A DNA stretch of 64,000 nucleotides from Acidimicrobiales bacterium. Its GTDB lineage: Bacteria > Actinomycetota > Acidimicrobiia > Acidimicrobiales > Iamiaceae. Below are positions 8,232 through 18,200 of the stretch, piece after piece. The position numbers were made by a program, and so were the translations under genes. Where the stretch lies: assembly GCA_035630295.1 (NCBI GenBank), contig DASQKY010000041.1, positions 1 to 64,000 of the forward strand. Reading direction: 5' to 3'. The notes beneath the pieces are model-generated. The model did no database searches, was not told the DNA's origin, and worked only from the letters and a program-made list of their open reading frames with translations. The first letter of the stretch is position 1. The number at the start of each line of letters is the position of its first letter.

Positions 8232-10604
8232 ATGCTGACCCACGCCTTCATCATCCCGCTGGTCATGGCCGTGTCGTTCCTGGCCATCCTGGCCGTGGGC
8301 AAGCGCCTGCCCAAGGGCGGGGCCGAGATCGGCATCGCCGCCATCGCCGTCTGCTTCGTGCTGGCCCTGGCCACCGGGGTGGGCTGGATCCAGCGCACCA
8401 ACCACCCGCCCGAGGTGGCCCACGCGGCCGAGGAGGCCCACGGCGAGGCCGCCGGCACTCACGGCGCCGAGCGCCCCACCGCAGCGGAGGCCGACGGCGA
8501 CCACGCCGAGGAGCCCGGCGCCACCGCAGCCGAGGACGGCGAGAGCGAGGGCGACCACGGCCAGGCCACCGCGGCCGACGCCGAGGCGACGGGCGGCGCC
8601 CACGGCGAGGACGACGGCACCGGCGCGGCGGCGACGGAGGGCGCCACCGAGACCGAGGGCGATCACGGCGAGGCGGCCGCCGGGGCCCACGGGGCCGAGG
8701 CCGAGGAGCACCACGAGGTGCCGCCGGTGATCCGGAACATGACCTGGCTCCGGACCGGCGGCCACGACATCACCGTGGGCACCCTGGTCGACGGGCTCAC
8801 GGCCATGATGCTGCTGGTCGTCACCCTGATCTCGCTGCTGGTCCACGTCTACAGCAGCGACTACGTGGCCGGCGACCGGCGCTTCACCCACTACTACGCC
8901 TTCCTCAGCCTGTTCACCGCCTCGATGCTGATGTTCGTGCTGACCGAGAACACGCTCCAGCTCATCGTGGGCTGGGAGCTGGTGGGCCTGTGCTCCTTCG
9001 CCCTCATCGGGCACTGGTGGGAGGAGAAGCCCAACTCCGACGCCGCCCTCAAGGCCTTCCTCACCAACCGGGTGGGCGACGTGGGCCTGCTGGTCGGGGT
9101 GTCGGTCCTGTTCTTCGGGGCCGGGGGCACGTTCGACATCACCACCATCAACACCATGGCCAACGCCGGGGAGATCGACCACCTGGTGCTGCTGGTGGCG
9201 TCGTGCTGCCTGCTCACCGCGGTGATGTCCAAGTCGGGCCAGTTCATCCTCCACACCTGGCTGCCCGACGCCATGGCCGGACCCACCCCGGTCTCGGCCC
9301 TGATCCACGCCGCCACCATGGTGGTGGCCGGCGTGTACATGGTGGCCCGGCTGTACCCGGTGTTCTGGCACGGCCTCTCCATCGGGGAGTCCAACGTCAA
9401 CCTGCTGGCCGTGGTGGGCTCGGTGACCCTGCTCTTCGGTGCCCTGCTGGCCTTCGTGCAGAACGACGTCAAGAAGGTGCTGGCCTACTCCACCGTCTCC
9501 CAGCTGGGCTACATGGTCATGGCCCTCGGGGTGGGGGCGTGGACGGCGGCCACCTTCCACCTCTTCACCCACGCCCTGTTCAAGGCCTGCCTGTTCCTGG
9601 GGGCGGGCTCGATGAGCCACGCCTGCCACCACAGCTTCGACATGAAGAAGGACTACGGCGGGCTGCGGCGGACCATGCCCTGGACCTACCGCACCTTCAT
9701 GATCGGCACCGCGGCCCTGATCGGCATCTTCCCGCTGGCCGGGTTCTGGTCGAAGGACGAGATCCTGGCCGGGGCCAACCAGCTCGGCGGGGACGGCGGC
9801 TACCAGCTCATGTTGGTCATGGGCGTCCTGGGGGCGGTCTGCACCGCGGCCTACATGACCCGGGTCATCTGGTACTGCTTCTTCGGTGAGCCCCGGGGGG
9901 CGGCGGCGGCCCACACGCCGCACGAATCGGGCCCCCGCATCGTGCTGCCCCTGGTGGTCCTGGCCGTGCTGGCCGTCTTCGCCGGCTTCACCAACCTGCC
10001 CGACACCGGGGCCCTGTCGTTCGTGCCCGAGACCTTCGCCCTGCGCTTCGAGCACTTCGTCGAGCCCACCACCGCGGCCTTCCCGTCCGGCGCGCTGGTC
10101 GGCGCCGAGTTCCACCACCCCGAGTTCTCCATCGCCATCGCCCTGACCACCACGGTGCTGGCCCTGCTCACCATCGGGCTGGCCTACGCCTGGTTCTGGA
10201 AGGGCAAGGGCCCCCACGGCCTCACCGAGCGCAACGCGCTGGCCCGGGCCGGCTACCGCCTGCTGGAGAACAAGTACTACCTCGACACGCTGTACACCAC
10301 GATCATCGTGGGGGCGGTGAAGGGGCCGATCGCCCGCGCCGCCAACTGGTTCAACCAGCACGTCCTGGACGGGGTGGTCAACGGGGCCGGGTCCTCGGCC
10401 CGCTTCGGGGGCCGGTGGCTCTACGAGAAGGTCGACCAGGGCATCATCGACAACGTGGTGAAGGGCTCCGGCGCCGGGGCCGAGGGGTCGGGCCAGCTGC
10501 TGCGCCGGACCCAGACCGGCAAGGTCCAGACCTACGGCGCCTACCTGTTCGGCGCGGCCACCGTGCTGGCCGCCGTGTTCGTGATCATCGCCAGCGCGAG
10601 CTGA
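8232..10604 (+). CDS. nuoL: NADH-quinone oxidoreductase subunit L with a large His/acidic insertion
   Basis: Distal proton-pumping subunit of complex I, 790 aa against the usual 600-660. Core motifs are present: GWELVGLCSFALIGHWW, LPDAMAGPTPVSALIHAATM, DVKKVLAYSTVSQLGYM and the long C-terminal amphipathic-helix region. The excess length is mostly one low-complexity block between about residues 59 and 165 (8406-8730), rich in Ala, Glu, Gly, Asp and repeated His. It sits between the first helices and the antiporter core. The function of the block is unknown, and the rest looks intact. Confidence 0.93.
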   Translation: MLTHAFIIPLVMAVSFLAILAVGKRLPKGGAEIGIAAIAVCFVLALATGVGWIQRTNHPPEVAHAAEEAHGEAAGTHGAERPTAAEADGDHAEEPGATAAEDGESEGDHGQATAADAEATGGAHGEDDGTGAAATEGATETEGDHGEAAAGAHGAEAEEHHEVPPVIRNMTWLRTGGHDITVGTLVDGLTAMMLLVVTLISLLVHVYSSDYVAGDRRFTHYYAFLSLFTASMLMFVLTENTLQLIVGWELVGLCSFALIGHWWEEKPNSDAALKAFLTNRVGDVGLLVGVSVLFFGAGGTFDITTINTMANAGEIDHLVLLVASCCLLTAVMSKSGQFILHTWLPDAMAGPTPVSALIHAATMVVAGVYMVARLYPVFWHGLSIGESNVNLLAVVGSVTLLFGALLAFVQNDVKKVLAYSTVSQLGYMVMALGVGAWTAATFHLFTHALFKACLFLGAGSMSHACHHSFDMKKDYGGLRRTMPWTYRTFMIGTAALIGIFPLAGFWSKDEILAGANQLGGDGGYQLMLVMGVLGAVCTAAYMTRVIWYCFFGEPRGAAAAHTPHESGPRIVLPLVVLAVLAVFAGFTNLPDTGALSFVPETFALRFEHFVEPTTAAFPSGALVGAEFHHPEFSIAIALTTTVLALLTIGLAYAWFWKGKGPHGLTERNALARAGYRLLENKYYLDTLYTTIIVGAVKGPIARAANWFNQHVLDGVVNGAGSSARFGGRWLYEKVDQGIIDNVVKGSGAGAEGSGQLLRRTQTGKVQTYGAYLFGAATVLAAVFVIIASAS

Positions 10605-10617
10605 CAGAGGAGAGACC

Positions 10618-12165
10618 GTGGAAGACCTGCTCAACGGCTGGGGCCTCACCCTCACCGCCTTCGTGCCCCTGGTGGGCGCGGTGGCGCTCATGGTGATCCC
10701 CCGGGCCCACGAGGCCCTGCACAAGGTCGTGGCCCTGGTGGCGAGCCTGGTGAGCTTCGTCATCGCCGTCGGGGTGGCGGTGTCCTTCGACTACGACGCC
10801 ACCAGGGTGCTGCAGTACGAGGTCGACAAGTCGTGGATCGACATCATCAACAGTCGCTACATCGTGGCCGTCGACGGCATGTCGCTCCCGCTGCTGCTGC
10901 TGACGGTGTTCATCGTCCCGCTGGTCATCGTCTACTCGTGGAACCACTTCCCCGAGCCCCACAACCCGAAGGCCTTCCTGGCCCTCATCCTCATCCTCGA
11001 GACGGGCATGGTGGGCACGTTCATCGCCCAGGACCTCATCCTCTTCTTCGTGTTCTTCGAGGTCGTCCTGCTGCCCATGTACTTCATGATCGGCGTGTGG
11101 GGCGGCGAGCAGCGCCAGTACGCGTCCATCAAGTTCTTCCTCTACACGCTGTTCGGCTCGGCCCTGATGATCGTGGCCTTCCTGTCGCTGTACTTCCTGG
11201 CCGAGGGGCCGAACGGCCAGCCGCTCAACACCTTCGACATGCGAGCCCTCACCGAGTGGGGCGGCGCCGGCCTGGCCTCGACCACCGCGGTGCTGATCTT
11301 CGGCGGCATGTTCATGGGCTTCGGCATCAAGGTGCCCATGTTCCCGTTCCACACCTGGCTGCCCGATGCCCACACCCAGGCCCCCACCCAGGGCTCGGTG
11401 ATCCTGGCCGCGGTGCTGCTGAAGCTGGGCACCTACGGCTTCATCCGCGTCGCCATCCCCATCCTGCCCGAGGCGGCCCGGGACTGGGCCCCGTGGATCG
11501 GCGGCCTGGCCGTCATCGGCATCATCTACGGCGCCCTGGGGTGCCTGGCCCAGACCGACATGAAGCGGCTCATCGCCTTCTCCTCGGTGGCCCACATGGG
11601 CTACGTGATGCTGGGCATCGCCACCCTCACCGACTTCGGCATCAACGCCGCCATCTTCGGCATGGTGGCCCACGGCCTCATCACCGGGATGCTGTTCTTC
11701 ATCGCCGGGTCGGTGAAGGACCGCTACCACACCCTGGAGATCGAGCGCCTGGGCGGCCTCCTGGTCCAGGCCCCCCGCCTGGGGTGGCTGCTGGGCTTCA
11801 GCTGCATGGCCAGCCTGGGTCTGCCCGGCCTGGCCGGCTTCTGGGGCGAGTTCCCGGCCATCCTCTCGGCCTACAACCCGGGCGGCGGTTCCTCCGAGGA
11901 GCTGTTCCGGGTGTACATGGTGATCGCCGCCATCGGCACCATCCTGGCCGCCGGCTACCTGCTGTGGCTGCTCCAGCGGGTGGCCTTCGGGACGCCCAAG
12001 GAGGAGTTCGCCGAGGAGCACGTCCACGACATGCACGTCACCGACTACATCGCCTGGGTCCCCATGGTCGTCCTGATCCTGGTCCTGGGCATCTACCCCG
12101 ACCTCGTGTTCCGGGTGACCGACGGCGCCGTGATCGAGTCCCTCAGCGCCATCGGCGCCAACTAG
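10618..12165 (+). CDS. nuoM: NADH-quinone oxidoreductase subunit M (second copy)
   Basis: Complete antiporter-like subunit (515 aa), GTG start with AGAGGAGAG upstream. It has FFEVVLLPMYFMIGVWGG, FHTWLPDAHTQAPTQGSVI, the lysine helix KLGTYGFIRV and DMKRLIAFSSVAHMGYV, all typical of NuoM. Unlike the first copy, it lacks the long Gly/Glu/His tail. It lies between nuoL and nuoN in the standard order. Confidence 0.95.
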   Translation: MEDLLNGWGLTLTAFVPLVGAVALMVIPRAHEALHKVVALVASLVSFVIAVGVAVSFDYDATRVLQYEVDKSWIDIINSRYIVAVDGMSLPLLLLTVFIVPLVIVYSWNHFPEPHNPKAFLALILILETGMVGTFIAQDLILFFVFFEVVLLPMYFMIGVWGGEQRQYASIKFFLYTLFGSALMIVAFLSLYFLAEGPNGQPLNTFDMRALTEWGGAGLASTTAVLIFGGMFMGFGIKVPMFPFHTWLPDAHTQAPTQGSVILAAVLLKLGTYGFIRVAIPILPEAARDWAPWIGGLAVIGIIYGALGCLAQTDMKRLIAFSSVAHMGYVMLGIATLTDFGINAAIFGMVAHGLITGMLFFIAGSVKDRYHTLEIERLGGLLVQAPRLGWLLGFSCMASLGLPGLAGFWGEFPAILSAYNPGGGSSEELFRVYMVIAAIGTILAAGYLLWLLQRVAFGTPKEEFAEEHVHDMHVTDYIAWVPMVVLILVLGIYPDLVFRVTDGAVIESLSAIGAN

Positions 12166-12169
12166 GCCC

Positions 12170-13693
12170 GTGCTCCCGTCCCTGCTCGCCGCCGCCCCGC
12201 CCTTCGCGTCGCCCACGCTGGACTGGCACGCCCTCGCGCCCGAGCTGGTGCTCACCGGCACGTTCGTGCTGGTGCTGCTGGTCGACCTCTTCACCGAGCA
12301 GCACAACAAGTGGCTGACGTCGTCCCTGTGCGGCCTCGGCTTCCTGGGCTCGGCCGTCCCGCTGCTCACCCTGGCCGTCGACGGGTCCGACCGGTCGATG
12401 TTCGGCGGGGCCTTCGTGGTCGACGACTTCGCCCTGGTGATGAAGGCCCTGTTCATCGTGGCCGGCTACCTCACGGTGCTGCTGTCGACCAACTACATCG
12501 CCGAGGGCGACTACTGGGAGGGCGAGTACTACACGCTGCTGCTGGCCTCGGTGCTGGGCATGAGCGTGATGGCCTCGGCCCGGGACCTGGTCACCATGTT
12601 CGTGGCCCTGGAGCTGCTGTCCATCCCCGCCTACCTGCTGGCCGGGTGGCGCAAGCGGGCCCTCACCGGCAACGAGGCCGGCCTGAAGTACTACCTGATG
12701 GGCGTGTTCGCCACCGCGGTGATGCTGTACGGCATGTCGCTGGTCTACGGCGGCACCGGCACCACGCTGCTCTCGGGCATCGGCGACCAGATCGACGGCG
12801 CCTTCGGCGACACCCCGGTGGCGGCCCTGGGCATCGTGTTCGTGCTGGTCGGCTTCGGCTTCAAGGTGTCGGCCGTCCCCTTCCACAACTGGGCCCCCGA
12901 CACCTACGAGGGGGCGCCCACGCCCATCACCGCCTTCCTGTCGGTGGCGTCCAAGGCGGCCGGCTTCGTGGCCCTGCTGGAGCTCATCTTCGTGGCCTTC
13001 TACGGCCGCGACGACATCTACGGGCCCCTGATGTTCGTCCTGGCCGCGGCGACCATGACCGTCGGCAACCTCATCGCCCTGCGCCAGACCAACGTGGTGC
13101 GGCTCTTCGCCTACTCCTCCATCGCCCAGGCCGGCTTCATCCTGGCCCCCCTGGCCGTGGCCGGGGAGAGCGCGTCCACCGCCACCGACGCCATCCGGGC
13201 CGTGGTCATCTACCTGCTCATCTACACGGTGATGAACATGGGCGCCTTCGCCGTGATCATCGCCGTGGCCCGCAAGACCGGCAGCGGCGAGCTGGGCACC
13301 TGGGGGGGCCTGTTCGAGTACGCCCCGGGGCTGACCGCGGTGATGACGGTGTTCCTCTTCGCCCTGGCCGGCATCCCGCCCCTGGGGGGGTGGTTCGCCA
13401 AGTTCCAGGTGTTCAGGGCCGTGGTGGGCGCGGGCAGCACCGCCGGCTACGTCATGGGCGTGATCGTCGCCGTGAACTCGGTGATCGCCCTCTACTACTA
13501 CGCCAACGTGGCCAAGCAGATGTGGTTCGAGACCGTGCCCGACGGCGACCGCACGCCCGTGCGCATCCCCGGCTCCATCGCCATCGCCCTGGGGGCCACG
13601 GTGATGGCCACCCTGGTGTTCGGCTTCTTCCCGGGCACCGTCGGCCACCTGGGCGACGTGGCCACCGACCTGTTCGCCCTGGCTGGCCCCTGA
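12170..13693 (+). CDS. nuoN: NADH-quinone oxidoreductase subunit N (second copy)
   Basis: Last subunit of the operon, 507 aa, GTG start 4 bp after nuoM. Key segments are ALELLSIPAYLLAGW, FKVSAVPFHNWAPDTYEGAP, RQTNVVRLFAYSSIAQAGF and LAGIPPLGGWFAKF. It resembles the first-copy NuoN in plan but differs clearly in sequence. The 237-bp stretch that follows (13694-13930) shows no convincing gene. Confidence 0.95.
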   Translation: MLPSLLAAAPPFASPTLDWHALAPELVLTGTFVLVLLVDLFTEQHNKWLTSSLCGLGFLGSAVPLLTLAVDGSDRSMFGGAFVVDDFALVMKALFIVAGYLTVLLSTNYIAEGDYWEGEYYTLLLASVLGMSVMASARDLVTMFVALELLSIPAYLLAGWRKRALTGNEAGLKYYLMGVFATAVMLYGMSLVYGGTGTTLLSGIGDQIDGAFGDTPVAALGIVFVLVGFGFKVSAVPFHNWAPDTYEGAPTPITAFLSVASKAAGFVALLELIFVAFYGRDDIYGPLMFVLAAATMTVGNLIALRQTNVVRLFAYSSIAQAGFILAPLAVAGESASTATDAIRAVVIYLLIYTVMNMGAFAVIIAVARKTGSGELGTWGGLFEYAPGLTAVMTVFLFALAGIPPLGGWFAKFQVFRAVVGAGSTAGYVMGVIVAVNSVIALYYYANVAKQMWFETVPDGDRTPVRIPGSIAIALGATVMATLVFGFFPGTVGHLGDVATDLFALAGP

Positions 13694-13930
13694 CCGTTCG
13701 CCCGGCTCCTGCCGTTCGCCGGCGCGGCCGGGGCTGGACGCCCCTCCGTCGGTCCTCGCCGTCCCGGTCGGCGCGCCACGATGGGCCCATGACGCCCCTC
13801 GGCCACCAGGCGGTTCAGGCCCCCCTCGAGCGGACGACGGGACCGCGGTGGCCGGGGGGCGGTCGAGCGGCCCCGCGGGCCGGCGGGGCCGGGTGCCGGC
13901 GCCCGGAGGCGCGCCGTTCGGGCCGGGGCG

Positions 13931-15025
13931 ATGGGTAGGGGGGAGCCGGCCCGGCCGTTCTCGGCCGTGGTGGAGGAGGCTCTGTACGCCCCGGGCGCCG
14001 GGTTCTACGAGACCGGGGGCCAGGCTGGCCGTCGGGGTGACTTCCTGACCAGCCCCGAGGTGGGCCCGCTGTTCGGGGCGGTCCTGGCCCGGGCCCTGGA
14101 CCGCTGGTGGGTCGAGCAGGGCCGGCCCGACCCGTTCCTGGTCGACGAGCACGGCGCCGGTCCCGGCACCCTGGCCCGCACCGTCCTGGTGGCCCAGCCG
14201 GCCTGTGCCCCTGCCCTGCGCTGGACCCTGGTCGAGCGGTCCGCGGCCCAGCGCCGCCTCCACCCCGCCCACCTCCCCCACGTCGGTCTGCTCCCCGGCG
14301 GTCCGCTCGGCCGGTGGGCGGGTCCCGGTGGCGGCCCGTTGGTGGCCAGCGCCGGGGCGTCGCCGTCCCGGCCGGCGCACGTGGTGCTGGCCAACGAGCT
14401 GCTGGACAACCTGCCCTTCGACCTGTTCGAGGCCACCGCCGAGGGGTGGGCCGAGGTCCGGGTGGTGGGGGAGGGGCCCGACCGGGACGAGGTCCTGGTG
14501 CCGGCTGGCCCCGACGATGCCGCCACCTTGGCGGCCCTGGCCCCCGACGCCGGGCCCGGGGCCCGGGCCCCGCTCGAGCGGGCCGCCGGGGCCTGGGTGG
14601 CCGCGGTCCTGGCCGGCCTGGCCCCGGGGGGGCGGTTGGTGGTGCTCGACTACGCCTCGACCACCGCGGCCCTGGCGGCGCGTCCGGTGACGGAGTGGCT
14701 TCGCACCTACCGGGGCCACACCCGGGGCGGCCCGCCGCTGGCAGGGCTGGGCACCCAGGACGTCACGGTGGAGGTGTGCGCGGACCAGGTCGCCGCCGCG
14801 GCCCGCCCCCCGGACCTGGACCGGCCCCAGGCCGAGGCCCTTCGGGCCTGGGGCCTCGACGACTTGGTGGCCGAGGGCCGAGCGGCCTGGGCCGCCCGGG
14901 CGCCCGGTCCCGACCTGGCCACCCTCCGAGCCCGCAGCCGCGTGACCGAGGCCGAGGCCCTATGCGCCCCCGATGGCCTGGGGGCCTTCCGGGTCCTGGA
15001 GTGGGCCGTCCCCGCGGTCGCCTGA
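13931..15025 (+). CDS. SAM-dependent methyltransferase, MidA/NDUFAF7 family (DUF185)
   Basis: Predicted class I methyltransferase of 364 aa. It begins with the family's PFSAVVEEALYAPGAGFY followed by GDFLTSPEVGPLFGAVLARAL. The SAM-binding segment EHGAGPGTLA replaces the more usual EIGPGxG motif. ANELLDNLPFDLF and GWVAAVLAGLAPGGRLVVLDY-type strands follow. The eukaryotic relative NDUFAF7 methylates an arginine of the NuoD-type subunit and is needed for complex I assembly. The position right after the nuo genes suggests the same role here, which is inference. Confidence 0.85.
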   Translation: MGRGEPARPFSAVVEEALYAPGAGFYETGGQAGRRGDFLTSPEVGPLFGAVLARALDRWWVEQGRPDPFLVDEHGAGPGTLARTVLVAQPACAPALRWTLVERSAAQRRLHPAHLPHVGLLPGGPLGRWAGPGGGPLVASAGASPSRPAHVVLANELLDNLPFDLFEATAEGWAEVRVVGEGPDRDEVLVPAGPDDAATLAALAPDAGPGARAPLERAAGAWVAAVLAGLAPGGRLVVLDYASTTAALAARPVTEWLRTYRGHTRGGPPLAGLGTQDVTVEVCADQVAAAARPPDLDRPQAEALRAWGLDDLVAEGRAAWAARAPGPDLATLRARSRVTEAEALCAPDGLGAFRVLEWAVPAVA

Positions 15026-15110
15026 CCGCTCTCCGAGCTGCGGGCGGTCGGGTGACGGTCATGGCGAGTTACCACCGGTCACCGCTCTTGACCTGGGATC
15101 GGGGACGCCG

Positions 15111-15128
15111 CCCCCGGAGGGGGTTTTT
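15111..15128 (+). terminator. Short intrinsic terminator
   Basis: CCCCC-GGA-GGGGG (15111-15123) is followed directly by TTTTT (15124-15128). It lies 86 bp after the methyltransferase stop and ahead of the secreted-protein gene. The stem is only 5 bp. Confidence 0.5.
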
Positions 15129-15153
15129 ACTCCTGTCAGGGTCGATCGCGCAT

Positions 15154-15178
15154 CTGTCGCAACCTCCATTTGCGACAG
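15154..15178 (+). promoter_or_regulatory. Operator-like inverted repeat upstream of the first DUF4214 gene
   Basis: CTGTCGCA (15154-15161) and TGCGACAG (15171-15178) form a perfect 8-bp dyad with a 9-bp spacer. It sits 91 bp before the start codon at 15269 and after the terminator. The geometry fits a dimeric regulator site. No protein can be assigned. Confidence 0.4.
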
Positions 15179-15268
15179 TGTCGGCCGTCTCACGTGGGGG
15201 GAGCGCACCCTGTGCGCGCTCGTCGTTCGAGACACCCGTGACCCATCTCCATCAGGGGGGACCCCGAC

Positions 15269-18200
15269 ATGCAAGGACGGATGGCCCGCGTGGCCAAGGC
15301 TCTGGTGGCCGGAGGGGTGGCACTCGTGCTCCTCCCGGTCGCCTCCACGACGGTGGGTGCCGCCCAGGCTCCCCCCGGTTCGGGGCAGCCCCGGGTCGCC
15401 GAGCCCTTCGAGCTCTCCATGGTGGAGGGTGAGCTGCGGATCCGGGATGCCGAGGAGCCCCTGGCCCTCGAGCAGCCCACCACCCTGACCGGCAGCTACG
15501 ACACCGGCGACGAGGGCACCGGGGCCATCTCCGGCGCCACCTTCAGCACGCCGGTGGTGTCCTTCGAGACCGAGGCTCAGGGTTTCCCGGTCTTCGTCGA
15601 CGCCGCCTTCTCCCAGGTGACCCCCGGTTCCGGGACCGGAGGCATCGACCCCGACGGCAACGTCGTGCTCAACACGGCCCTGACCGCCACGCTCGACATC
15701 GAGGTGGGCTCCCCGCCCCTCATCGTGGCCGAGTGCCGGACCACCCCGGTGAACGTCACCCTGGACTCGGTGGCGCCCTATGACGAGGTCACCGATCGGG
15801 TCACCCTGGCCGACGCCAACTTCACCGTGCCGGCGGCACCGGTGACGCCGGACTGCCCGCCGATCGTGGCCGACGGCATCAACGAGCAGCTGGCCGGATC
15901 CGGCCACTCGCTGACCCTGACCATGGAGGGCGAGCTGATGCCGCCTGAGCCGCCCGGGTGCCCCTCGCTCACCGACTTGGCCGCAGCCCCGCCGGCATCG
16001 ACCCTCGGCACCGCGGTCAACCTGACGGCCACCGTGGTCATGGACCCCGCCTTCGCCGACGACGAGCTCTGCGAGGATGCCATCGGCGTCACGCCCGGCG
16101 GCTTCGTCGAGTTCCGTGACGGCAACCAGGTGCTGGGCACCGCCGAGCTCAACGGCTCCGGCGTGGCCGCCTTCTCCGTGGCGGATCTGCCCGCCGGCGT
16201 GCGCAACCTGACCGCCCGCTACCGCGGGCTGGACCCCTACAGCCCCTCGACCTCGGACGTGGTCACCCACCGGGTCTCGGCGCCCCCAGCCATCGTGTCG
16301 GACATCCCCGAGAACCTGCAGATCGGGGGCCCGCCGGTGGAGTTCGACGTCACCGTGACCAACACCGGCTTCGGCTCCGACGTCATCAACGGCCGCCTGG
16401 ACCTCGCCTTCCGGCGGGTGACCGGTGGCGGCAACAACGTCGGCCCGCCCAACTTCACCCTGGAGTATCTGGACGGCGTCACCTGGGTGCCGGTGGTCAT
16501 GTCGGGGGCCTCCGACGCCTTCGCCGCCATCAGCCCGTCGACCGGTGCGCCGCTGCCGGTGGGGGAGAGCTTCACCCGCCGGGTCCGCCTCACCGTGAAG
16601 CCCACGGCCAACCCGGCAGCCATGAACGTGACGTTCATGCTGACCCAGGTCGATCCCGTGACGGGCCTCCCGGCGCCGACGCTGAACCCCTCGGCGGCCA
16701 CCGTGGCCCAGTCCGTGGTGCGGACGCACCTGGTGAACGTGCCCCGGCGGACCACCGCCGTGAACGTGTCCGGGCTGCGCCCTCACACCGTGCGCCAGGG
16801 CCAGACCGTGCGGGTCCACGGCATCACCACCACGCCTGGCACGGTCAACGGCCTGCGGCCGTCCGGGACCTTCGAGGTGCTGCTCGACGGGGTGCCGGTG
16901 CCGGTGCGCACCGACGCCACCGTGCCCGAGCTGGGGTACCAGCCGACCGTGCCCGCCGGCATCAACACGCAGAACGCCGAGTTCGTCGTGCCCATCAACG
17001 GGGCCACGGGGACCAGGACCATCACCGTGCGCTACTCCGGTGACCGCTTCTTCCTACCCGCGCAGTGGACCAACACCATCAGCGTGTTGGCCTCCCGGGG
17101 CGTGACCTACACCTGCAAGGAGGTCACGCCGTTCTTCACCGACCGCTTCACGGTCAACGTCGAAGCCAACGTCAGCCTCCCCTCGGCGGTGGCGTCGGGC
17201 ACCGAGGTGGACCTCGACCAGCTGGACGTCACCCTCTACACCGACCGGGGCAACAGCGTGGACGCCTTCGGCGTCTTCTTCTCGGCGAGCAACCCGGTCC
17301 TCCCCCCCGGGTCCACGGATCCCGGCATCCGGAGCATGGACTTCGGCTTCAGCGGGGGCGGTGGCACGTCGACCTCGGTGACGTTCGCCAACAGCACGTT
17401 GATGACCGACGCCACGCGCCCCGTCGATCCCAACCCCGACCAGGTGGTCGGGTTCGAGGGGGAGACCGGGTCGGTGACCATCGAGGGCGCCCCCGGCGAG
17501 GTCGTCCCCGTCAGCCTCGAGGCGGTCGGCCTCACGGCGTTCATCGGTGGCGACCTGAGCGTCGACTGCACGCCCCTCGGCGGTGCCCTGGTGCTCGGCC
17601 AGGTCACCGTGGCCGGGACGACCCTCACCGTCGAGGCCCCTGACCCCACCCGTGCCGGTGACGAGGTCACCCTGAACGCCTCCGTGGCACCGGTCGGAGC
17701 GGTGGGCACCGTCGAGTTCCGGGACGGGACCGAGACCATCGGTGTGCGCCAGCTGGGGACCGGCGGCACGGCATCGATGATCACCGACAGCCTGGAGGCG
17801 GGCACTCACACCCTGACCGCCCGCTTCTTCGGCAACCTCGGGTCGATCTCGACCACCTCGGAGCCCGTCGAGCTGGTGGTGCTGACCGAGTTCGACTGCC
17901 AGCCCTTCGCCATCGAGGGGGACGGCGCGGTGGTGCGTCTCGTCTACATCGAGCTCCTCCACCGCTGCCCGGACCAGGCTGGCTTCGACTACTGGGTCGG
18001 TCGTCTGGCCGGAGGGACGTCACCCGAGGCGTTCGCGGCGGCGATCTCGAACACGGACGAGGCCCAGGGCCGCCTGGTGGCCAAGGCGTATCAGATGATG
18101 CTGGGCCGGGATCCGGAAGCCGCTGGGCAGGCCTACTGGGTCGGCCGCCTCCAGGGAGGTGACCGGTACGACCACCTGTTGGCTGCGCTGGCGGGGGAGG

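Noticed and set aside
13694-13930. A short gene between nuoN and the methyltransferase
   Set aside because: Open frames here are shadows without RBS, domain or sensible composition.
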